Below, one piece after another: positions 1 to 5,447 of a stretch of DNA of 8,876 nucleotides. The stretch's first letter is position 1; the number at the start of each line of letters is the position of its first letter. The position numbers were made by a program, and so were the translations under genes. The DNA is from Deltaproteobacteria bacterium (lineage in GTDB: Bacteria; Desulfobacterota; Syntrophia; Syntrophales; UBA2210): NCBI GenBank assembly GCA_016934695.1, contig JAFGSH010000137.1, positions 1-8,876 of the forward strand. The letters run 5' to 3'. A model generated the notes under the pieces. That model was not told the DNA's origin, searched no databases, and saw nothing but the letters and a program-made list of their open reading frames with translations.

Positions 1-507
1 ATGCGCATCGATACCGAAGACGGTATCATAGTGTATCAACAGCGCCGATACCGCGATAACCTGACACAGCGTCTTCTGCTTGCCGAGTCGGCTCGCATCG
101 ATAACGATCCCATCGGCCGATGCGATACTCCGCAGGCCGTCTACCAACAGGTCCCGCATGATGATGATGACGACAATCCATGCCGGGATCCTGCCGATGG
201 GGATCATCATGATCATGGCGGTCGTCACGACGAGCTTATCCGCCACGGGGTCCAGGAACTTCCCCATCGTGGTCACGATATTGTACTTTCTCGCTACGTA
301 TCCGTCCAGCAGGTCCGTAATGGAGGCCATGATAAACAGGACGGCAATCACCATGCTCAAGATTTTCCCGGGAGAAAGAAGCAACAGAAATAATACCGGA
401 ATCACCGCAAGCCTGATGAGTGTGATGCTGTTGGGAAGATTGAATATCTCGTTCCTCCCCTTTGGCACGGTCAATCTGGCAAATGAGTCTTTCAGAAAAC
501 GTCGCAT
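1..507 (-). CDS. pgsA: CDP-diacylglycerol--glycerol-3-phosphate 3-phosphatidyltransferase (PgsA), 3' end cut by window edge
   Basis: This inner-membrane enzyme makes phosphatidylglycerol phosphate from CDP-diacylglycerol and glycerol-3-phosphate, the committed step to phosphatidylglycerol and cardiolipin. The frame is open for 169 codons from ATG at 507 to the window edge, so probably 15-30 C-terminal residues are missing. The complete CDP-alcohol phosphatidyltransferase signature DGxxAR-x8-G-xxx-D-xxx-D is present at residues 68-90 (DGYVAR, then GKFLDPVAD), and D65 supplies the leading Asp of the metal site. Hydrophobic segments lie near residues 29-45, 50-64, 92-104, 109-118 and 148-159, as expected for this multi-span family. 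The ATG lies one base after the transaldolase stop and is preceded by AAGGGA, which suggests translational coupling. Oddly, the usual PgsA N-terminus (FNLPNSITLIR) begins only at about residue 22, where an ATA codon with a strong Shine-Dalgarno sits. The family is certain; substrate class is inferred from similarity to PgsA rather than to PssA or cardiolipin-type enzymes. Confidence 0.93.
   Translation of the reverse strand, partial: MRRFLKDSFARLTVPKGRNEIFNLPNSITLIRLAVIPVLFLLLLSPGKILSMVIAVLFIMASITDLLDGYVARKYNIVTTMGKFLDPVADKLVVTTAMIMMIPIGRIPAWIVVIIIMRDLLVDGLRSIASADGIVIDASRLGKQKTLCQVIAVSALLIHYDTVFGIDAH
454..460 (-). promoter_or_regulatory. Shine-Dalgarno-like GGGGAGG inside the pgsA 5' region
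   Basis: GGGGAGG lies 6 bases upstream of an in-frame ATA codon (447-445). That codon falls exactly where PgsA homologues normally begin. It may be a real ribosome-binding site for a rare AUA start, a relic of an ATG start, or simply the codons for Lys-Gly-Arg. The upstream ATG at 507 is the only standard ATG in this part of the frame. Confidence 0.4.
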
Positions 508-508
508 T

Positions 509-1156
509 CTATCCCTTCGGAACCTTACGCCAGTCGTCCAGAAACCGCTCGATACCGATATCGGTAAGCGGATGCCTCGCCATTTGCTGTATGACCTTAA
601 AGGGAATCGTGGCGATATCGGCACCGAGAAGCGCGGCCTGGAGGACGTGCAGGGGATGTCTGACACTGGCAACGATAACCTCGCAGTCGAAGGCATAGTT
701 ATCGAATATGGTTAGTATCTGCTCCACCAGATCCATTCCCGTGTGGGAGATATCGTCAAGCCTTCCTATGAAGGGGCTGACATACCGCGCCCCCGCCTTG
801 GCGGCCATCAGGGCCTGCACCGGCGAGAAGATCAGGGTCTGGTTTACGTTAATCCCCGACTCCGATAACACCCGGGTAGCCTTCAATCCCTCCGTCGTCA
901 TGGGAACCTTTATCACGACATTCTCGGCCAGTTTTGCCAGATTCTTCCCTTCGGAGACCATCCCCTCGGCATCCTCACTCACCACCTCAAGGCTTACCGG
1001 CCCCGTTACTATCGCCAATATCTCTTTGACGACGGTATTAAAATCCTTCTTTTCCTTCGCCACAAGAGAGGGATTCGTCGTGACACCGTCAACCATACCC
1101 AGTTTCAGCCCCTCTTTGATCTCATCAATGTTACCGGTATCGATAAAAAACTTCAT
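509..1156 (-). CDS. tal: Small (TalC/FSA-type) transaldolase
   Basis: This is a cytosolic Schiff-base aldolase of the short transaldolase/fructose-6-phosphate aldolase family. It transfers dihydroxyacetone units in the non-oxidative pentose phosphate pathway. It has 215 residues, the usual length of the TalC type. Visible motifs are FFIDTGN at the N-terminus, GVTTNPSL (about 24-31), VIKVPMT with the Schiff-base Lys83, NQTLIFS (about 105-111), [11 protein letters not shown] (about 125-135), IVASVRH, and a C-terminal [11 protein letters not shown]. Glu57 and Phe129 occupy the positions of Gln59 and Tyr131 in E. coli FsaA, which argues for transaldolase over fructose-6-phosphate aldolase. I chose ATG 1156 over ATG 1165 because homologues begin at M-x-FFIDT. 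In addition, AAGGAG sits 10 bases before 1156 but only 1 base before 1165. It follows the YHS gene by 14 bases and precedes pgsA by 1 base. Confidence 0.93.
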   Translation of the reverse strand: MKFFIDTGNIDEIKEGLKLGMVDGVTTNPSLVAKEKKDFNTVVKEILAIVTGPVSLEVVSEDAEGMVSEGKNLAKLAENVVIKVPMTTEGLKATRVLSESGINVNQTLIFSPVQALMAAKAGARYVSPFIGRLDDISHTGMDLVEQILTIFDNYAFDCEVIVASVRHPLHVLQAALLGADIATIPFKVIQQMARHPLTDIGIERFLDDWRKVPKG

Positions 1157-1166
1157 ACGCTCCATT

Positions 1167-1172
1167 CTCCTT
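1167..1172 (-). promoter_or_regulatory. Ribosome-binding site of the transaldolase gene
   Basis: AAGGAG overlaps the TAA stop (1173-1171) of the YHS-domain gene. Spacing is 10 bases to ATG 1156 and 1 base to ATG 1165, so it supports the inner start and suggests that translation of the two genes is coupled. Confidence 0.6.
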
Positions 1173-1428
1173 AACTATTCTCTCTTTTGTATCGTTCGAG
1201 ACACTCCTTGCTGCAGAAATACAGCGTCTTGCCGTTCAGGGTGACTTTGCAGGCGCTGTTTATTGGAACATACTTACCGCACTGTGGATCCTTGACGAGG
1301 TCTTCCCCTTCTATCCGGGGCATTTTCTCGGAAGCACCCCCCGACACCCTCTCCGCCGGAGCGAACAGGGGTTTCAGGAAGCGATATACCACATATACGA
1401 TAATACCTGCAATTACTAACCGGATCAT
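1171..1428 (-). CDS. Small membrane-anchored YHS-domain (PP0621-like) protein
   Basis: This 85-residue protein has one N-terminal membrane segment (about residues 2-17, rich in I, V, Y and L). A short linker (about 20-42) follows, then a C-terminal YHS/TRASH-like metal-binding domain. That domain shows DPQCGKYVP (Cys50), Cys60, and [11 protein letters not shown] (Cys72 and Cys76), the spacing of DPxCGxxV...G.xYYFCSxxC in YHS domains. The literal Tyr-His-Ser triplet is absent, which is common in the family. YHS domains are thought to bind metals, and some occur in copper-handling proteins; the partner here is unknown. I chose ATG 1428, one base after the folK stop and 6 bases after GGGG, because it places the start directly before the membrane segment. 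The next in-frame ATG upstream (1455) lies inside folK. No role can be assigned from context; the name rests on domain form only. Confidence 0.82.
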   Translation of the reverse strand: MIRLVIAGIIVYVVYRFLKPLFAPAERVSGGASEKMPRIEGEDLVKDPQCGKYVPINSACKVTLNGKTLYFCSKECLERYKRENS

Positions 1429-1429
1429 C

Positions 1430-1948
1430 TCAAACCCCGGGGCGGTTCCACGCACCGCTCAGCAATTCGACCGCACTGTCATCCCCGACCCTGTCCAGCA
1501 GACCCCTCACGGAAACGCCGAACGCAGGATGTATGGCATGGGGGGCTACCTCATCCAGAGGAACAAGCACAAAGCGTCGTTTATGGAGACGGGGGTGCGG
1601 TATGACAAGGCTGTCCTCATGGATAACCGCCTGTCCGTAGAGGAGGATGTCGATATCGATGATCCGCGGCCCCCATCTTTCCTCCCTCGCTCTCCCCATC
1701 CTGTCCTCTACACCGAGAACGCCTTCCAAGAGGGAATGTGGTCCAAGTGTGGTCCGTATCTCGATGACACCATTGACGAACCACTCCTGTTTCTCAAGTC
1801 CCACCGGCTGGGTTCGGTACAGCGATGAGTGCCTCAGGACCGCGACGCCGTCTATGCCGGAGATGTGTCTTTCGGCAAGGGCGCAGTTTGCGGCAGGATC
1901 CCCCATGTTGGATCCTATGCCCAGAAAGCAGATCACGCCATCATCCAC
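1430..1948 (-). CDS. folK: 2-amino-4-hydroxy-6-hydroxymethyldihydropteridine pyrophosphokinase (HPPK)
   Basis: This cytosolic enzyme transfers pyrophosphate from ATP to 6-hydroxymethyl-7,8-dihydropterin, just before the dihydropteroate synthase step of folate synthesis. At 172 residues it is a normal single-domain FolK. Motifs in order are GIGSNMGD (10-17), SSLYRTQPVG (41-50) for pterin binding, FVNGVIEI (57-64), RWGPRIIDIDILLYG (91-105) with the two magnesium-binding Asp residues D98 and D100, and IPHPRLHKRRFVLVPL (116-131). The start is GTG at 1948, with AAAGGG 7 bases upstream, 16 bases after the dapB stop. It is not beside folP, folB or another folate gene here. Its C-terminus runs straight into the YHS gene with a 1-base gap. 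Confidence 0.96.
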   Translation of the reverse strand: MDDGVICFLGIGSNMGDPAANCALAERHISGIDGVAVLRHSSLYRTQPVGLEKQEWFVNGVIEIRTTLGPHSLLEGVLGVEDRMGRAREERWGPRIIDIDILLYGQAVIHEDSLVIPHPRLHKRRFVLVPLDEVAPHAIHPAFGVSVRGLLDRVGDDSAVELLSGAWNRPGV

Positions 1949-1964
1949 GAGGGCACCCTTTGCC

Positions 1965-2771
1965 CTAATCCTTCAGGCCCAGAACATCCTGCATATCATA
2001 CAGACCGTTCCCCTGGTCCACAATCCACAATGCCGCCCGGATCGCCCCCCGGGCGAAATTATCGCGGCTGTGGGCACGGTGGGTAAACTCCAGACGCTCC
2101 CCCATGCCGCCGAAGAGTACCGTGTGCTCGCCGACAATGTCGCCGGCCCTGACGGCGTGAACACCGATCTCGGCCTGCGGCCGTGCACCTACCATCCCCC
2201 TGCGTCCGTACACACCGACTTTCTCGATATCCCTGTCAAGGGCCTCTGCGACGATCTGGGCCATCTTTACTGCCGTCCCGCTGGGTGCGTCTTTCTTCTG
2301 GTTGTGATGCGCCTCGACAATCTCAACGTCATATCCGTCGCCCAGGATAGCCGCCACGTCCTTGAGGACTTTGAACATGACATTCACGCCCACGCTCATG
2401 TTGGGAGCCAGGACGCATCGGACCTCCTTGGAGAACCCGGCCACCTGTCCCATCTCATCTGGTGTGAACCCCGTGGAACCGATAACGATGGCCTTGCCGT
2501 ACCCGGCTGCCACCCCGAGATGTCCGAGAGAGGCAGTATGGCTGCTGAAATCGATGACGACGTCGCCCCGGTCGATACACGCACTCAGGGAACCCTCCAG
2601 CACCACGCCCGTTTCTCCCAGCCCCAGGAATGCCCCAATGTCGGTCCCTATGAGCGGATGTCCCTTTTGCTCTACCGCTCCCACCAGTTCCATCCGGTCG
2701 TCGCCGCGGACAAGGGTGGCGATGCGCCCCCCCATCCTTCCGGCGGCTCCGGTAACGATTACCTTTATCAC
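1965..2771 (-). CDS. dapB: 4-hydroxy-tetrahydrodipicolinate reductase (DapB)
   Basis: DapB reduces the DapA product to tetrahydrodipicolinate with NAD(P)H, in the diaminopimelate/lysine pathway in the cytosol. It has 268 residues, typical for the family. The N-terminal Rossmann loop GAAGRMG is at residues 8-14. VIGSTGF is at 96-102. The catalytic and substrate stretch EAHHNQKKDAPSGT is at 153-166, with catalytic His155 and Lys159, and RAGDIVGEHT is at 208-217. The C-terminal half carries the conserved GERLEFTH...FARGAIRAALW. The start is GTG at 2771, chosen because it places M just before IKVIVTG and has GAGGG 8 bases upstream. A GTG at 2786 overlapping the dapA stop as GTGA is possible but has a poor ribosome site. 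The gene lies 11 bases after dapA and 16 before folK. Confidence 0.96.
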   Translation of the reverse strand: MIKVIVTGAAGRMGGRIATLVRGDDRMELVGAVEQKGHPLIGTDIGAFLGLGETGVVLEGSLSACIDRGDVVIDFSSHTASLGHLGVAAGYGKAIVIGSTGFTPDEMGQVAGFSKEVRCVLAPNMSVGVNVMFKVLKDVAAILGDGYDVEIVEAHHNQKKDAPSGTAVKMAQIVAEALDRDIEKVGVYGRRGMVGARPQAEIGVHAVRAGDIVGEHTVLFGGMGERLEFTHRAHSRDNFARGAIRAALWIVDQGNGLYDMQDVLGLKD

Positions 2772-2779
2772 GGCGTTTA

Positions 2780-2784
2780 CCCTC
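2780..2784 (-). promoter_or_regulatory. Ribosome-binding site of dapB overlapping the dapA stop
   Basis: GAGGG at 2784-2780 overlaps the last two bases of the dapA stop TGA (2785-2783) and is 8 bases from GTG 2771. It decides the dapB start and suggests coupled translation of dapA and dapB. Confidence 0.6.
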
Positions 2785-3658
2785 ACCGGATCAGACCGTA
2801 ATCGGTCATGATCTTCTTCAATTTCTGATGGTTCACATCTGACATCTTCCACAGGGGAAGCCTGATCTCATCTTCGATCTTTCCCATCATCACCAGCGCT
2901 TCCTTTACCGGTATGGGATTGGTCTCCAGAAAACACCCGTCCATGATAGGACTCATCTTGAAGTGGAGATCGCGGGCCTTTTGCAGGTCACCCGCCTCGA
3001 AGGCATCGATCATGGCAGCCATATCTTCGGGGATGATATTGGATACGACGGAGATAACCCCTTTCCCCCCTACTGCGAGGATGGGAAGAACGGTGAAGTC
3101 ATCGCCGGACAGGACGGCGAGATTATCGCCGCACAGTTCAACAACCTTGCTTACCTGCCTCAGGTCTCCCGTTGCTTCCTTGATGCCCACGATATTACTG
3201 ATCTTTGAAAGCCGCGCGACGGTTTCCGGCAGGATGTTCCCCCCCGTCCTGCTGGGCACATTGTAGGGTACAATCGGAATCGGTACGGCCTCGGCCACCG
3301 CCTTGAAATGCTGATACAACCCCTCCTGCGTCGGTTTGTTGTAGTACGGGGTGATCATAAGCGCGCCGTCCGCTCCCACCTTGTGGGCATGCTCGGTAAG
3401 CCGGATGGCCTCCCTTGTGCTGTTGGAGCCGGTCCCCGCGATAACGGGAACCCTCTTTCTGACGGCATCCACGGTGATCTCGATAATCCTGCTGTGCTCC
3501 TCATGTGATACCGTTGCGCTCTCACCCGTCGTACCGCAGGGAACGATTCCGTCGGTTCCGGCCTCTATCTGAAACTCGATCAGTTCCCTGAGCGCCTCTT
3601 CGTCCACCTCTCCGTTCTTAAACGGTGTTACAATCGCGACTATCGCCCCTTTAAACAT
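2783..3658 (-). CDS. dapA: 4-hydroxy-tetrahydrodipicolinate synthase (DapA)
   Basis: DapA condenses pyruvate with aspartate semialdehyde, the entry step of the diaminopimelate/lysine branch. It is a cytosolic TIM-barrel Schiff-base aldolase, normally tetrameric. It has 291 residues. Visible active-site residues are GTTGES (Thr43, Thr44), Tyr106 in TPYYNKP, Tyr132 and Arg137 in YNVPSRTG, and Schiff-base Lys160 in VGIKEATGD. The residues matching the E. coli lysine-inhibition site are also present: Ser47, Ala48, His52, His55, Asn79, Glu83 and Tyr105. This predicts feedback inhibition by lysine. I chose ATG 3658 because homologues begin MF-x-G and AGGAGG is 7 bases upstream; the GTG at 3664 falls within that spacer. 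It follows lysA by 50 bases, the longest gap in the cluster. Confidence 0.97.
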   Translation of the reverse strand: MFKGAIVAIVTPFKNGEVDEEALRELIEFQIEAGTDGIVPCGTTGESATVSHEEHSRIIEITVDAVRKRVPVIAGTGSNSTREAIRLTEHAHKVGADGALMITPYYNKPTQEGLYQHFKAVAEAVPIPIVPYNVPSRTGGNILPETVARLSKISNIVGIKEATGDLRQVSKVVELCGDNLAVLSGDDFTVLPILAVGGKGVISVVSNIIPEDMAAMIDAFEAGDLQKARDLHFKMSPIMDGCFLETNPIPVKEALVMMGKIEDEIRLPLWKMSDVNHQKLKKIMTDYGLIR

Positions 3659-3708
3659 ACGCACCCCTCCTGTTAAAGATTTTTCTCTTTTCCACCGAAC
3701 ATCCTCCC
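3659..3708 (-). other. Longest intergenic gap (lysA-dapA), no clear regulatory element
   Basis: These 50 bases hold the dapA ribosome-binding site and an A-rich stretch (AAAGAGAAAAATCTTT on the coding strand). I see no terminator, riboswitch-like structure or convincing promoter. A lysine riboswitch would need far more sequence than is present. Confidence 0.6.
3666..3671 (-). promoter_or_regulatory. Ribosome-binding site of dapA
   Basis: A consensus AGGAGG lies 7 bases before ATG 3658, the strongest such site between genes here. It fixes the dapA start at 3658 rather than at the GTG at 3664. Confidence 0.8.
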
Positions 3709-4965
3709 CTACCGCAGGAAATCCGGAATACTCTCACCCCTCACCAGGTCTTCGCGGGTTTCCCTGGTTCGTATCACGTGGAACGTATCACCCCTGACAA
3801 GCACCTCCGGGACCCTCGGCCGTGAATTGTAATTCGAAGACATCGAAAAACCGTAGGCGCCTGCACTCATAACCGCCATGAGCTCTCCCTGTTCCAGCCT
3901 GGGAACGGACCGTTCCCTGGCAAGGTAGTCCCCCGATTCACAGATCGGGCCGACCACATCAGAAAGGATCTCCTCCCGTTCCTTGAGCTCGACGGGCTGG
4001 ATCCTGTGGTACGAATTGTACAGACTGGGTCTCAGGAGATCATTCATCCCGGCATCGACGACAATAAACCTCTTGTCCGCACTGGTTTTCGTATAGAGGA
4101 CCCGGGAGACCAGGATGCCCGCATTCCCAACGATCACCCTCCCCGGCTCAAGTATGAAGGTGCAACCGATATCCCGCACCTTCTCCATGATGGCCCGTGC
4201 GTAATCCGTCGGATGGGGCGGTGTTTCCTGATCGTATGTAATCCCCAACCCTCCCCCCAGATCCAGATACCTGATCCCGATCCCCTCACTGCGAAGGGAC
4301 ACAACCAGGTTCTTCAGACGATCCAGAGCATCGACAAAGGGGGAGACCTGCGTGATCTGCGATCCGATATGGCAATCCACCCCGATGACCTCCGTATGAC
4401 TCAGCCGTTCGGCACGCCGGTATTCCTCAAGGGATCGTTTGATATCGATCCCGAATTTATTTTCCTTCATCCCGGTGGATATATGGGGATGCGTCATGGG
4501 ATCCACGTCGGGATTGACCCGCAACGATATCCGCGCAACGGTGCCCATTCTTCCGGCGCATGCATCAATCGCCTCGAGTTCCTGCGGGGACTCAACGTTG
4601 AACATGAGGATGTCGCTCTCCAGGGCGTACCGTATCTCCTCCTCTCTCTTTCCGACACCGGAATAGACGATCTTGCGGGGATCGGCCCCGGCCTCGAGGG
4701 CCCGGTAGAGCTCACCCCCGGAGACGATGTCCACGCCGCCCCCCTCATTGATGAATATCCTGAGGATGGCCCCGTTGGAATTTGCCTTTGCAGAAAAGCA
4801 GACGATGTGCGGTATATCTGCAAACGCGGAATCGAAGACCTCGAAATGTCTCTTGAGCGTCCGGTGGCTGTACAGATAGAAGGGTGTCCCCACGGCCTGT
4901 GCCACCGTGGAAACCGGCACCTCTTCACACCACAGCCGATCGTCTATGTAGTGGAAATAATGCAT
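3709..4965 (-). CDS. lysA: Diaminopimelate decarboxylase (LysA)
   Basis: LysA decarboxylates meso-diaminopimelate to lysine, using pyridoxal phosphate. It belongs to the fold-III (alanine racemase-like) decarboxylases and acts in the cytosol as a dimer. It has 418 residues. The PLP lysine is Lys60 in FSAKANSN. Other conserved parts are GGGVDIVSGGEL (75-86), HIGSQ with His199, LDLGGGLGI (234-242) for phosphate binding, EPGR (273-276), the cross-dimer catalytic Cys342 in GPICESGD, and AGAYGFSMSSNYN (368-380) with Tyr371. The ATG at 4965 is 21 bases after the lipoprotein stop; its ribosome site is weak (GGGCGG at 6 bases, or GAGGAA at 13). In the order of steps LysA is last, yet its gene precedes dapA and dapB. 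Confidence 0.97.
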   Translation of the reverse strand: MHYFHYIDDRLWCEEVPVSTVAQAVGTPFYLYSHRTLKRHFEVFDSAFADIPHIVCFSAKANSNGAILRIFINEGGGVDIVSGGELYRALEAGADPRKIVYSGVGKREEEIRYALESDILMFNVESPQELEAIDACAGRMGTVARISLRVNPDVDPMTHPHISTGMKENKFGIDIKRSLEEYRRAERLSHTEVIGVDCHIGSQITQVSPFVDALDRLKNLVVSLRSEGIGIRYLDLGGGLGITYDQETPPHPTDYARAIMEKVRDIGCTFILEPGRVIVGNAGILVSRVLYTKTSADKRFIVVDAGMNDLLRPSLYNSYHRIQPVELKEREEILSDVVGPICESGDYLARERSVPRLEQGELMAVMSAGAYGFSMSSNYNSRPRVPEVLVRGDTFHVIRTRETREDLVRGESIPDFLR

Positions 4966-4986
4966 GTGGTGCCGCCCGTTCCTCGC

Positions 4987-5433
4987 TCAGGGGATATCGA
5001 TCTCCACAGTGTTTGATTCCTCTCCGCATATATCAGAGGACGTGCATATCACTACCCGGTAAGAATAGGAAAATCCTCTCCTGATGGTGGTGTCCACGTA
5101 CCTGAATCTCTCCCCTTCCTCCGCTCGTGCATCACGAAGCGGCAGATACTTCACAATGGCATATATGCGGGGGCAATTCGGGCAATCGCTGCCGCCCTTC
5201 TGTAACGCGCTCCTGAAGATCCTGGCCTCTCCCGCGCGATCCCACTCACCGGGGATGCCCCATTCCAGGATGGCCTTTCCCCCGTCGACAGACACCGCAA
5301 GATCGGAGACCTTCTCGGGATAACTCGCATGAGGATAACGCGGATCCGCTTTCTTCCCGCAGCCGGCGCAAAGCAGGGCCATAAAAAGTATTGCAGATAT
5401 GAGAAATCTCCATCCTCTGTTCCTCTGTATCAT
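4987..5433 (-). CDS. Putative lipoprotein with fibronectin-III-like domain, between argH and lysA
   Basis: This is a 148-residue envelope protein of unknown function. A basic N-terminus (MIQRNRGWR), a hydrophobic core (about 10-22) and a lipobox-like LLCAGC ending at Cys25 indicate a signal peptidase II lipoprotein. The -3 residue is Cys, with Leu at -4, so the lipobox is slightly unusual. The mature start CGKKADPRYP loosely resembles the short LptM/YifL type (CGxKGPLYFP). Residues about 40-147 look like one FN3 beta-sandwich: PEKVSDLAV, GGKAILEW, YVDTTI..GFSYSYRV, and SNTVEI at the end. The mature part carries Cys84-x-x-Cys87 and Cys130-x5-Cys136 besides the lipidated Cys25. GGGAGAGG sits 7 bases before ATG 5433, and argH ends 14 bases upstream. 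A lipoprotein in this slot occurs in other Deltaproteobacteria as I recall. Its role is unknown; location is inferred. Confidence 0.8.
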   Translation of the reverse strand: MIQRNRGWRFLISAILFMALLCAGCGKKADPRYPHASYPEKVSDLAVSVDGGKAILEWGIPGEWDRAGEARIFRSALQKGGSDCPNCPRIYAIVKYLPLRDARAEEGERFRYVDTTIRRGFSYSYRVVICTSSDICGEESNTVEIDIP

Positions 5434-5447
5434 ACGCAGACCTCTCC

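Noticed and set aside
80..715. Plus-strand open frame (211 codons) opposite pgsA and the transaldolase 3' end
   Set aside because: The minus-strand frame carries the complete CDP-alcohol phosphatidyltransferase signature, so the plus frame is a shadow.
1171..1455. Upstream ATG (1455) for the YHS protein
   Set aside because: It would overlap folK by 26 bases and add nine residues before the membrane segment; ATG 1428 has a better-placed ribosome site.
1647..2801. Long plus-strand open frame (384 codons) opposite folK and dapB
   Set aside because: It is antisense to two well-supported enzymes, has no recognisable domain, and is rich in His, Pro, Arg and Ser as expected for the complement of GC-rich codons.
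3674..3692. Weak inverted repeat AAAGA...TCTTT in the lysA-dapA gap
   Set aside because: The stem is only 5 base pairs, AT-rich and not followed by a U-tract; it does not look like a terminator.
3673..3702. Nine-codon mini-ORF in the lysA-dapA gap (possible leader peptide)
   Set aside because: Its ATG abuts GGGAGG with no spacer, it has no run of Lys or other regulatory codons beyond A-rich composition, and no attenuator hairpin follows.
4006..5016. Plus-strand open frame (336 codons) opposite lysA
   Set aside because: It lies fully antisense to lysA, with no family motifs and no clear ribosome site; a codon-bias shadow.
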